Shown here piece after piece: positions 35,470-46,694 of a DNA stretch of 64,000 nucleotides; within the stretch, counting starts at the first letter, position 1; the number at the start of each line of letters is the position of its first letter. The notes under the pieces were generated by a model. It saw nothing but the letters and a program-made list of their open reading frames with translations, ran no database searches and was not told the DNA's origin. Origin of the DNA: Combretum micranthum (lineage: Eukaryota > Streptophyta > Magnoliopsida > Myrtales > Combretaceae); assembly GCA_024138025.1 (NCBI GenBank), contig JAMXBD010000393.1:558001-622000 (forward strand), read 5' to 3'. Both the position numbers and the translations under genes were made by a program.

Positions 35470-35734
35470 ATCTAAGAATTAGAGACTGATTTGTGGCGGA
35501 ATTATTTTATTCATTATTTTCTAATAACTAATTCCAAAACAGAGACAAATTTGCTACAGAAATTTCGTTGCAAATTTGCACCGAATAATAAATCTGTATC
35601 TGAAAGAATTAGCAACGATGATTTTTTAGACAGAAATTTACAATGAAAAATCAGTCTTTGAAAGTCTTTAAAAATAGATTTTGCACTTTCAGAGATAGAA
35701 CTTTTTATCTCTAAAGTCAAAATTTCTTGTAGTG
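35470..35734. mobile_element. CACTA element right end, truncated
   Basis: The right border reads, on the opposite strand, CACTACAAGAAATTTTGACTT, an exact CACTA-type terminus. The interior has repeated AGAAATTT / TCGTTGCAAATTT words. A matching left end was not found, so the left coordinate is a guess. Confidence 0.5.
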
Positions 35735-35887
35735 ACTCACAGTTCAAACTAAAAAAACATGGAAAAATACAAATGTAATCTTAAGTTTTTAAAATTACAA
35801 ATCTTGTCTCTATACTTTCTGGAATTGGTCACTTTCAATACGCAATGGTTTACCTTACCTTTTCATCTTCACTTGCGGTGTGTCCAC

Positions 35888-38800
35888 TGTAACACCTTGA
35901 ATTATACGTCTATTTAATTTTTTGTAATTGTTAAATAGATAGTAATGTCTGACGGAAATTTTAAAGAATGTCCGAAAAACCATTCTCGCTTTTCTTGAAT
36001 TTAAATATTGGTAATCACCAATATGGACAATAAAAGATTTAATTAAAATAAAAGTATAAGCATAAACTATGCCTATATCAAAGAAAAATCTTCTGTAAGA
36101 TATAACAATAATAATATGATTAATATATAAACTAAAAACCAATAAAGATAAGTAAAATAATAAATTAGATCCCAAAAATAATTCAAAAGATACAAACAAA
36201 AGATAAACATTATAAATTTATAATAGTAGAATATAAATAAAGTCAAATTAAAGACAATTTAATTATTAACAGGTCATAAAATACCAAAACACTAATAATT
36301 TAAATCCTTAAAGGATAAATTATAATTTATGATAATAGATATTAAAGCTGAAAAATAAAAGTCTTAAATTCAAAATTTTAAGTATACCATAATGTTTAGA
36401 ATATTTAATATAGTAGATACATAAATTTTTATCTAAAAATAATATCGAATGAATATTTATTATACGTGTTAATTAGAACCCAAAAAAATTAAAATTTCTC
36501 CCTTATTCCAGCTTGCTGCCCACGCAGTTTTTCCCCTATAAATTCTCTAAATCTCTCTCTCTCTTCTCATTCTCTCAATGCTCTCTCTCTCCTATATTCT
36601 TTCTCTCTCTAGCGAAAGTCTTCTGAGAAGACTTTGAAAAAAAAAAAAATCAAATCCTTCGCCTGGAGAAGGAAAAAAAAAGAAAAAGAAAAAGAAAAAA
36701 AAGAAATAATAAAATAATAGAAAAGGAATCTAGAAGCTCCTCCGATCTTCAAAAGCTCGTATCTTTCACATGCGACAATCGATTCCAATTCCGGAAGTGG
36801 TATTGTGATCGTGACAATACGCTCTTCAATTCAAGACCACACAAGGTTAGGTTTCGATCACTCTAAAATTTTACTATTATGATCCGATACGTAGAAGTTT
36901 TCGTAATATTAAGAGTTTTAATATTAGTTTTTATTATAAATATACATATTTAAATGCATATATAATGAGAATAATATAAAATTATGTCATGCTAGTATGT
37001 GTATTTAGACTAGTTGATATTATATTTCGCTTATCAATTTGATAATAAATTGATAAATAAAAACGCTATATGATAGAAAATTGATTATAATTTTAGATAA
37101 TTAATATTTAGAGTCTATTTATTAGTAAATAGAAACTTAGAGATAAATTGCTAGAGTTGAAATATACCCGATAGGATCAATAACTGATTAAAATCTTCTA
37201 ATCTAAAGCCTAAATTAAAATTCTTATTTCATAAACATGAAAGTTATAATATTTTAACCCTATATAGACTAAAACCGAGTTTACCCTATTAGATCTGGAA
37301 ACTCTAATCGCGAAGGTGAAAAGCCTGAATCTATCCGATTCCGTAGATTTTAGAACTTAGTTTTCAACTTGAAAACAATGTAAGAAAAATATAGAACCTT
37401 GACTATAGAGATATATGTAGTATAATACTGAAAAATTCTCAAAACACTAAAAGTTAAGCGTGCTCATGACCTAGAATGGGTGACCTCCTGGGAAATGAAT
37501 AGTAATTTTCAAAAACGAATGATATCTCGATAAATATAATTCAAAGACAATAACTAGTGGTTTAGAATTGAATTATTAGATCTTTAAAGTATATCAGTTA
37601 GCAAATGATGATTTAAAAATAAATCGCTAAGATTGAGATGTAACCGTTAAAACTAGATATTAGGTATAATTTACATAAATAAGACTCAAACTAAGATTTT
37701 AATATCGAAAACACTAAAACAAAAATATTCATAACTTATATAAACACTCGTTAAGTTTTACTTAAGTTTTATGAAGTAAAACTTAACTAAAGAAACAATT
37801 AGAATTAAGTAAAGTAAACCTATAGCGTAGTTCCAACATTTAAAAGGAATGAAGATATTCTATGAAAAGTTTAAATAATTTAAAGTACACACAACATATA
37901 CTCATGAGTAGAAATGGAATTAAGGAGGAAAATAAGAACTTAGAAAACCCTAGAACCTTATAATAAAAGTTTCATTCCTATAAGAAAACTTAAGAAAAAT
38001 TTTACTTGAATTTGATAAATGAAACATATTTGATTATCCGATCAATAAGAAGATTGGATATGTAATTAAACTTCAATATGTGACCTTATATACAAATATG
38101 GGTTTCATATCATACGCAGAAATTGGATATTAATAGATAAACTTGATATGATTTAAGTATTATATAGATAAAAGATATTTAGCTTTAAATCTATTAGATA
38201 TACTCAATAACAAATTTATATAGACATATGAAGATTTCAACATATATAAAAGAATAAGATTCCTAGAATAAAATTTAAGTGATTCAATTACAAATTAGAA
38301 AATCAAGATTATATAAATTGTAATTGAAAGATTAAACTTAATTAAGAATTCCGTAACTTTAAGTATAAAATTCAATGCTTATAAGACTATAAGGATATAA
38401 AGTATAGATTAATGGAAATCATAAATATTAGCTAATACAATCAAATTAACTAAAGTTAAATACTTAAAATAACATCAAGACAATCAAAATGAAAATAAGT
38501 ATAAATAATGTATACACTTTAACTAAAAAGTAGAGTAATGAACTCAAATTAAGTATAATCACTAATACCTTATGAAATAAACATGAAACAAGGAATCGAA
38601 CTTGAAATAATAATTAAGAATACAAAACAAGAAAGCTAGGCAACATTATGATACCTTTCGAGCCCTAAAGTAATATAGGAAAAATATACAAAATGATTAG
38701 TTTAACCTGACAATTAAAAACTATATTCGATAAGTTTTTCAATGACTACTCATACGCTAAAATCTAAGTTAAAACGAGTATAATATGCCCAATTGAAGAT

Positions 38801-40309
38801 TCCGTGATTTAACTCGATATTTGAAAACATTTAAAATACTTCTCTTAAGAAAACTAAGATTATACAAACTTTATAGTTTAACTTACGAAGTGTAGCCTTT
38901 ACAAGCTTCAAAATGACTAATTATGTGTTAAGGTTAGATTAAGAATGTTAAAACTCAAGTTTAAGATACAAAGACACAATAGGTTTCTTTGTATGAATAA
39001 GAGTATAGTAATGGAGTGTTCGTTATCTAAATTCTCAGGGGAGACAGATTCGTCTTCAAGTTTTCTTGTAGACTTCTACTACCATTAAGCAAGGATAAAC
39101 AGGTGAGTATATTCCGATGACCTTCATATCTGCTTGTGCTTGTAGGTTTAGAGTATGATATTTTGTTAATATAAATTAAATGATTCAAGTATGGGGTTGG
39201 GAAATTTACACTTGTGGTTACTCGTGTTTGTTATCTGTGTTGAAAATACTATACATTATTCTGAACGTTAAGTATTGAGTGTTGTTTAATCATTTTGATC
39301 TTTGCGAGTGTCTGATAATTGTTTGATCGCTAAATAAATGGACTTGATGACTACTGGCGTGATAATTATAATATTGATCATGCATTGCACGATTGCATGT
39401 AGAAGGCCATCACCACTACACTTTGACTCGGATGGGCCACACTGTCCCGTGAGGACGGTGAACATGGAGGACCGAAGTGGTATATACCTAGTGTGTACCA
39501 TGGGCCTTGTTCTAGGGGAATGGGAGCTAAGTCGTCCTGGGGAGACGGCCCACCTCCTAGGATCGCGCCGGGTCATCGTTAAGGATATCTTGCTTCAATT
39601 GGATATTGTTATATGTATATTATTTTCTATATATGAAAAACTCCTTGAATAAATTTGATTCCCGAAGTAGTAGCGGTCCGGGTGCTGATGTGTAGATGTA
39701 CCCCAACCCCGGATTTGGAGGGCGTAAATCCGAATATATATATGGTTACCGGTTGGCCATATATATTTGTTCATTTGCTTGTTTGCATTGCATATGCTTG
39801 TTTAATAACTTGTTTGCTTTTGCTTGAACCGTATGGAGCGAGGGTATACTTCACTTAGCTAGTTGTAGCTGACTCCCCAACAGTTTGCTTTTGCAGGTAA
39901 GTTGAATACATGGATGGGATAGGATTGAGTGCAGAGCGTGGCAAAGATCAAGTTGTACGAGACTGATAGAAGATTGAAAATTTGATAGGTTAAACCTAGT
40001 TGAGAGAATAAACATGAAAATGTAGTCTTTTTCTTAACTTAAACCTAGTTGATATTTTGTGTTAAACCTAGGTTTACCTTATCTTGTCGTTTGGTAGGAT
40101 ATCTGATTCTCTGCGGTCTTGTGATCTGTGGAAGTTTCGATATCCAATAAATTATTTTCATAATAAACTTATATATGTATAATACAATGAGAGGATAATT
40201 AATTAGAGTCTTGTAAACTCTGACTTGCAAGGCGATCCTCATGTTGCGGGTGCACACGTGATATGACGATTTAGGGCAATCCTACTAGGCCCCACAGAGG
40301 GTCGCGACA
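35888..40309 (+). repeat. 4.4-kb solo LTR with TCCAC target duplication
   Basis: Begins TGTAACACCTTGAATT and ends GGGTCGCGACA. The perfect 5-base direct repeat TCCAC flanks it (35883-35887, 40310-40314). TGTAACACC starts are common in LTRs of large plant gypsy elements. No gag or pol motif occurs inside, so I call it a solo LTR left by LTR-LTR recombination rather than a full element. CT-rich tracts lie at 36550-36610, and a GC-richer, hairpin-rich 3' part at 39400-39900. ORFs at 39286-39858 are not believable genes. A full short-LTR noncoding element is the alternative. Confidence 0.8.
39440..39766 (+). repeat. Hairpin-forming 3' part of the solo LTR
   Basis: Three clean inverted repeats in 330 bases: CACTGTCC/GGACGGTG (39440-39447, 39453-39460, one G-T pair), CGGATTT/AAATCCG (39710-39716, 39726-39732), and ATATATATGG/CCATATATAT (39736-39745, 39757-39766). 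They may shape the element's transcript leader. Confidence 0.5.
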
Positions 40310-40314
40310 TCCAC

Positions 40315-42034
40315 ACTCGAGTTATAGCTTCTGTCAGTTCTTGCAACAATTCCCATGGTAGATGTTGTAACGAAATTGATTTAGTGGTTTTCACTCGGTT
40401 ACGGTTTCATCTTCATCGCTATTGTGCTTGTGGTTCCTAATAGAAAATGATTAGAATTAAAGTTTTCTCTCACTCTTCAAGTGACTGGGATTATTACCAT
40501 TTTAAATAGATAGTAGGTTTGCTACATGAGGGTTTCGAAATTGGTGCTTAGGTTTTGTTTTTAAGTAATCAGCTTTCTTCTCTATTTACTATGAGGGAAG
40601 TTTTATGGTATTATTATTAATTTTGACGTGACTGGTTCCATTACTATCTAACAATTCACACCATATCCAACTGTGATCAAACCATTAAACTTATTAATAT
40701 TCAAATTACTATATTTATTTTAATAGTTAGATGATTTATTGAATAGTAGAATCATAGTTTTTTTGTTTTTTATTTCATCATATACCTCATTTATGGATTT
40801 ATTGCGAGAATTGTACATGTGGCGATGGTATTTAAGTGCCAAAGGATACGTATTGCATGTGAATCAATCAAGAAATTCAATTGGGATATGGAGTTAATGG
40901 ATTTGAGGAAAGCAACAATAGCAAGCCTTAAAGTTCGATTAGATATTAAATCAATATAATTTTATCCCCTTCTCCCTTTCGGCCTTTGGCTAAAAAAAAA
41001 CATTTGAAATTTCAAATATTTAATTATAGATTTTGAAAAAATTTACATATCGAATTTGGTATTTATCTACCAAATTTTAACACAAGTAGCCTATATGAAT
41101 GCACGGATGGCTCAGATTGCTCCATTCATGACTAGACATGGCTATAAAATAGTCACTACTTTTCTAGAAAAATATATGCCACTCTTTTACATGATGACCA
41201 CTTACCAATTTGCAATTTTCACTTTGCTAAATTAAACCGTATCGTCACAAGTAATCATATTGTTGTTTTCCATTTGCCTAATTGAGCCTTTTGCCAATGT
41301 AGTTTAAGGCATAAGGATCTTTGTAAACCTCTTACATCATCTGGCTTTCCACTAGGAATGTAATCGGGCGAGCCATAATAGGGTTCCTGATCTGCCCGAC
41401 CCATTAAAAATCCTCTAGGGTTCAACCCTTAAAGTTTTATGATCGGTTTTGGATATATGGTAAAAACCTTATAGGGTTATAGGGTCGGATTTGAATCATG
41501 TAACAAACCCTATAGATACTCAACAACTTGGTATTATAATTTAAATAAATAAAAATATTATTAAAGGGGCAATAAGAGTAAAGGAAACATGAAGGAGCTT
41601 CTACCTCTAAGAAATGTTTTTCTTTTCATGCTTAGTAGACTATTTAAGGATTTTAGAACATTTTATTAAAATTTGTTTAAGTCATTTTCGCTTTAATATT
41701 ATTTAATGTGTTGTATTTTAGCCCCAATAAGAGATTTAATTTAACCATGTTCTTATTTAAGTCTCTTAGATGAGACATGGTGACAAAAATAATATTTTTA
41801 TATGTTTAAATATTAAATGATGAATGTAATTTGTCACATATCTATCTATTCCACATGAATGTATAGAAAATGTAAGTTAGAAGCATTGGCTTTTCTTAAA
41901 TTTATTATTAAAATTTGGAAATAAATTAGGGTTATAGGGTCGGGTTCCAAGTTATAAATCAAACCTTATATGGTGGGTTTGGATATAGCAGGAAAACTCG
42001 GTAAGGTTATAGAATAAGGTTTGGTAGACCTTAT
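40315..42034. other. Intergenic with a GGGTCGG-rich repeat
   Basis: 40315-41350 shows no gene. From about 41358 to 42030, words such as TATAGGGTCGG, TTATAGGGTT and GGGCGAGCC recur near both ends, as in some MULE-like repeats. I could not find a target duplication or firm ends. Confidence 0.4.
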
Positions 42035-42339
42035 ATGTTAAACATCTCATCCCTTACATTAGTGATGATTCAGACGAAGAAAATTTGATGGTGAATCTAT
42101 TAGTCTAGTGGAGATCAATGAGAAGATCAACCCCAATGCTTATTGATTGAAGCTACCTAGCCATGTGAGAATTGCATAGGTGTTTAATGTGAAACATCTT
42201 ATCTCTTACATTGGTGATGATTCAGATGAAGAAAATTCAAGGGCAAATTTTGTCCATCCTGGAGAGAATGATGCAGTAGAAGAGATAACATATAAATACT
42301 TGAAGAAATGGCATAGGATGGTAATGAAGAACCAGCATT
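42035..42339 (+). pseudogene. Gypsy integrase C-terminus, from a tandem neighbour
   Basis: Two overlapping readings of the same segment follow one another. 42035-42097 gives ..PYISDDSDEENL, and 42105-42339 gives INEKINPNAY..LKLPSHVRIA..VFNVKHLISYIGDDSDEEN. The second ends KNQH and a stop just before the left LTR. The same protein end recurs at 45207-45410 before the right LTR. Integrase C-terminus preceding a left LTR is what a head-to-tail tandem pair leaves behind. Confidence 0.7.
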
Positions 42340-42702
42340 GAATTTATGTTGCCACCTTCTACATTGCCATTTATGTTACAGCCTTTCAATATAATCTATT
42401 GATGTTGATTTATAAGCTACCAGTGTTGGGATGACTTTCTTTATTCGTCTTTCTTTATTTAGCATTTTTTACCTTATTTTTTTATATATTGTACACCTTA
42501 GGGCGAAACAAAGTAGTTTTAGATATTGAATGAAATTTCTATAAGCGTTTTGCTATGTTATTCCAAATCTCAATTTTCTTAAATATGATTTCAAATTTGA
42601 TGCCAATTGCCTAATTATTTTCTCAGAATTAATAGGCTTTTGGAGATCACTATTCCGATATTCTTATAATCAACGGAATTTATGGTATTTTCGCTTATCT
42701 TA
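42340..42702 (+). repeat. Left LTR of the internally deleted gypsy element
   Basis: Matches about 45437-45816. Shared blocks include TTGTACACCTTAGGGCGAAA, GATTTCAAATTTGATGCCAA and a terminal TATTTT.GCTTATC. It ends a few bases before the primer site. The start is approximate. Confidence 0.7.
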
Positions 42703-42713
42703 GTGTATAGATT

Positions 42714-42724
42714 TGGTATTAGAG
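42714..42724 (+). other. Primer binding site, tRNA-Met type
   Basis: TGGTATTAGAG, one base from the canonical TGGTATCAGAG, lies 11 bases after the left LTR. Confidence 0.7.
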
Positions 42725-42749
42725 TTGCGTTCACTTTTGGTAATAATGG

Positions 42750-43800
42750 CACCATGGAGACAAGCCAATCAACATCGTGCTATGGGTAAGATCTACTATT
42801 GTGATAAAATAGATCGAAAGATCGGGTAGATGATTGATGAGCGACTAGATGAGGTGTTAGAATGTAGGTTAGAGGGAGTTGTGGATCGATTGACTGAAAG
42901 AATGGGTACGTTGATGGGAACCCAAAGAAATGAAAACCCTAAACGAGAATAAAAACCCTAATCCAATGCTAGATGTGGTTGAGGCAGATGATGATTCGTC
43001 TTCAATTGAGGAGGACGGACAACATGCTAAATTACCACATATGCATGGTAAACCTTGCATAGAGGAAGACCAAAGGTGTTGGGAGCTAGGTATGAGAACA
43101 GAAATATCAAAGTTCCATGGAAGTTTACAACTAGAGAAGTTTTTAGATTGGTTAGCCATAGTGGAAGAGATTCTTGATTTTAAAAATGTCCTTAATGACA
43201 AACGAGTACAATTGGTGGCAGCCTGACTCTGTGGTAGGGCCACAACATGATGGCAACAGACGAAACTGACCTTACTTAGATTGGGCAAATCGAAAATCAC
43301 TTCATGGGAGAAGATGAAGAGGCACTTGTGTTCTGCGATTTTGCCCTACAATTTTTAGCACATCATGTACCAGAGACTGTAGAATATGAAACAAGGCAGC
43401 AGGTCAGTTGATGACTGTACTTCTGAGTTTTATCAGTTAGTTGCTAGAAATGAGATTCAAGAGACGGATGACCAGCTAATAGCAAGGTAAATTAGAGGGT
43501 TGAGGGTGCAAATATAGGATACTATGAATTTATTTGATCTTGTTAATGTGTATGTTGCTCATTAGACTGCTTTGATAGTAGAGAAACAACAAGGGAGATC
43601 AAGCAGTTGGTTGTTGGGTAATTTGTGTGATTGCCAGTAGTGATAGCAAGGTTAATGGTGCAAGTACTAAGGTTGCGGGTAGTAGTGATGCTGGTAGTAG
43701 TAGTTTTGGATAGCTCAATAAGCCTAGTGCTAGTGGACCAAGTAGTAGTGAAATAAGGTGTTTCAAATGTGGGGAGCCTGGTCATCGACAATCCAAGTGT
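42750..43800 (+). pseudogene. Gypsy gag, broken
   Basis: The longest open piece, 42930-43226, contains GMRTEISKFHGSLQLEKFLDWLAIVEEIL and DKRVQLVA, the start of the retrotransposon Gag domain. Without its stops the reading continues WQQTKLTLLRLGKSKITSWEK, then GSRSVDDCTSEFYQLVARNEI, GLRVQI and a Ser-rich linker. The zinc knuckle CFKCGEPGHRQSKC is at about 43763-43804. Several stops and at least one frameshift are present. Order and spacing are normal for a chromovirus-like gypsy Gag. Confidence 0.8.
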
Positions 43801-43829
43801 AGGAAGGTAGAGAAAAAGGCACTATTTGT

Positions 43830-44715
43830 TGATGAAAATGATGAGGAGGATGATGATACTATCTTTAAGGATGGAAGGGATAGAGAACCTGTATTTGATA
43901 CAAAACATATGGAAGAAGAGATTCCTACAGGTGATGGCAAGGAGAATCTAGTTATTAGAAGGTCCTATATGATGTCGAGGGCAGTTCATGAAGATTGGCT
44001 TAGAAATAATATTTTTCAGTCCACTTGTACAATTTTGGGTAAGATGTGTTGGTTTATGATTGACTCAGGTAGCTGTAAGAACATCATGTCAACAGAAGCT
44101 ATGTAGAAATTGGGCATTCAACTAAAGCAACACCCGAAGCCTTAAAAACTAGCTTGGTTGGAAAAAATAGATATGGTGATAGTTTCTAAACTCGTTCTTG
44201 TTTCTTTTTCCATTGGTTCTAGATACAAAGATGCTGTAGGGTGTGATGTGGTCACAATGGATGCGTGTCACTTGCTATTGGGAAGACCTTAGCAGTTCAA
44301 TAGGGAAGTAACACATGATGGGAGTTCTAATACAAATAGTTTTGAATACAAAGGAGTACAGATTGTGGTAGTGCTTAATACATATAGTTATGATTGACTC
44401 AGGTAGCTGTAAGAACATCGTGTCAATAGAAGCTATGTAGAAATTGGGCATTCAACTAAAGCAACACCCGAAGCCTTAAAAACTAGCTTGGTTGAAAAAA
44501 ATAGATGTGGTGATAGTTTCTAAACTCGTTCTTGTTTCTTTTTCCATTAGTTCTAGATACAAAGATGCTGTAGGGTGTGATGTGGTCACAATGGATGCGT
44601 GTCACTTGCTATTGGGAAGACCTTAGCAGTTCAATAGGGAAGTAACACATGATGGGAGTTCTAATACATATAGTTTTGAATACAAAGGAGTAAAGATTGT
44701 GGTAGTGCTTAATAG
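43830..44715 (+). pseudogene. Gypsy protease region with internal tandem duplication
   Basis: After an acidic linker, the aspartic protease motif WFMIDSGSCKNIMS (catalytic D-S-G) is readable at about 44049-44090. The downstream YKDAVGCDVVTMDACHLLLGRP is typical of the gypsy protease-RT linker. A segment of about 334 bases starting at 44055 is repeated head to tail at 44389, so the D-S-G motif and the LLLGRP segment each occur twice. Stops follow both. Confidence 0.75.
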
Positions 44716-45436
44716 GGGTTTCACTGAACCTAAACCTACTAAACAAGATGATAGTAGTAGTGCGAGTTTACTATCATTAGCTAGATTTGAGGAGGAGATT
44801 CATGATTCTAATAATGTTTTTACTTTAATGGTTGAGCATGTGAAGAGTTAGGACCTAAAGCCGAGTCAAGTAGAGTTTGCACACAACCACGCAATCAATC
44901 GCAACACTGGTTTCAATCCTTGCCAGGTAATGTGCTCTATCATTCCCCGTCATCCACTTGATCCACTACCTTTGCCAAATAAAACTAGAGTTCATGGTAA
45001 GGCAAACGACTTCGTCCAAAATCTACAAGAGATTCATAAAGCTATATAAGAGAACCTAAAGAGAGTTGCAGGCATATATAAAGTAGTTGTTGACAAAAAG
45101 AAGAAACATGTAGAGTTTGCTGTGGGAGATTATGTTGGGCTATCCTTACTAAAGATAGATTGCTTGTGGGTGAGTATAACAAACTGTCAGCTAGAATGTT
45201 GGTCCAGTGGAGATCATTGAGAAGATCAACCCCAATGCTTATCGATTGAAGCTATCTAGCCATGTCATAACTGCAGACGTGTTTAATGTTAAGCATGTCA
45301 TCCCTTACATTGGTGATGATTCAGACAAAGAAAATTTGAGGGTGAATTTTGTCTACCTTAGGGAGAATGATACAATGAAAGGGATAAGATATAAATACTT
45401 GAAGAAATGACATAGAATGGCAAAGAAGAACTAGCA
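44716..45436 (+). pseudogene. Gypsy integrase C-terminal half; RT and RNase H deleted
   Basis: After about 150 bases of post-protease linker the reading jumps to FAHNHAINRNTGFNPCQV, followed by KTRVHGKANDFVQ, HVEFAVGDYVGLSLL and, in 45207-45410, EIIEKINPNAYRLKLSSH and VFNVKHVIPYIGDDSD. These belong to the end of the integrase. No RT, RNase H or integrase catalytic core lies between, so 2-3 kb of pol has been deleted around 44850. Frameshifts occur near 45150-45200. Confidence 0.8.
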
Positions 45437-45816
45437 TTGAATTTATGCCGTCGACCTTGTATACTACCATTTACGCCACTGATCTTTCAATATAAGCTAC
45501 CAACATTGATTTATAAGCTGCCAGCATTAGGGGGGCTTTCTTTGCTCATCTTTCAAATTTTATAATTTCTTAATTTTAGCATTTTTTACCTTGTTCCCTA
45601 TGTATTGTACACCTTAGGGCGAAACAAAGTAGTTTTTAGATATTGAATGAAATTTCTCTTAGCGTTTTGCTTTATTATTCCAAATCTTGATTTTTTTGAA
45701 TAGGATTTCAAATTTGATGCCAATTGCCTAAGTATTCTCAGAATTAATAGGTTTTTAGATATCACTATTCCAATATTCTTAGAGTCAACGAAATTTGTGG
45801 TATTTTAGCTTATCGC
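45437..45816 (+). repeat. Right LTR of the internally deleted gypsy element
   Basis: Matches 42340-42702 and ends ..GCTTATCGCA. Divergence between the two is modest. Confidence 0.7.
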
Positions 45817-46694
45817 ATTGCGTCAATATGGTAGCAAGTCGAGTTTCGAGTTTATATAGTCTATTCAAAACCGGACGTGGTTGCATCCGTACTTTCCACT
45901 AACAATGCTGATAACTTGGATTGCAATGCATAATCTACTTTATTTGCGATTTCATATCGAAAACATAAACCATTCTTATAATTTCACAATGAACCTCAAT
46001 ACTCAAATCACAAAAAAAAAAAAAAAGAAAAAAGGTCCCATCATCTTTTTTAAATAAAACTGATCTCATTAATCATTTAACAATTGAGATTCTTATCCAA
46101 TAATAACCACACTATTAAAATAATTAATATATCAATATGTTTCATTTGTCAAATGATATACTATGCGGTCGGTTGAGTAGAGTATAGAAATTTCCCATCA
46201 CTAATTGCGTGATTTTAAGTCCCTCTTTTTCCCTTTTATGGCTTAATTAACCCTTAGCAATATAATGCCAAAAAAAAAAACAAAAAGTATACTCATAAAT
46301 CATTAATTAATATCTTTTAATTAAATGCTTTAATATATATCTCTCGAAAAAACATACATAATTGGAGCACTATCCTTGATAATTTAATTTAAAATAAATC
46401 CTCCATTTCGATAAATGGATAAAACCTTAGGTATATCTATTTAAAAGGTACTTTCTATTCATATTATGACACATCAATTTTATTTTATTTTTTTGGGAAA
46501 TTACATAGCTTTAATATCTGCCACAAATATATATTATAAAAGCTAGACTAATTTTTAATGACGTATCATAAATGAAAGAGAATGGTATTTCAGGTAAGCC
46601 TAGAATACCAATCTTTTTCACGTGTATTCAGTCACTTTTGCCCACTTTTCTTTCTCACATTCTTTATCATTTATATTTTATATTAGACCTAAAC
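45817..46694. other. Intergenic, downstream of the terpene synthase
   Basis: AT-rich. An A tract of about 18 bases lies near 46013. A segment at 46035-46190 (GGTCCCATCAT..) is loosely like the MITE at 6165 but has no clear ends. The terpene synthase 3'UTR would occupy the right part; AATATAAAAT (minus strand, about 46675) could serve as a poly(A) signal. Confidence 0.45.

Noticed and set aside
39286..39858. ORFs of 67-104 codons in the solo LTR
   Set aside because: Hairpin-rich LTR sequence that opens on both strands at once; no domain and no codon-like bias.
43543..43791. 82-codon minus-strand Thr/Ser-rich ORF
   Set aside because: Reverse reading of the Ser-rich linker and zinc-knuckle part of the gypsy gag.
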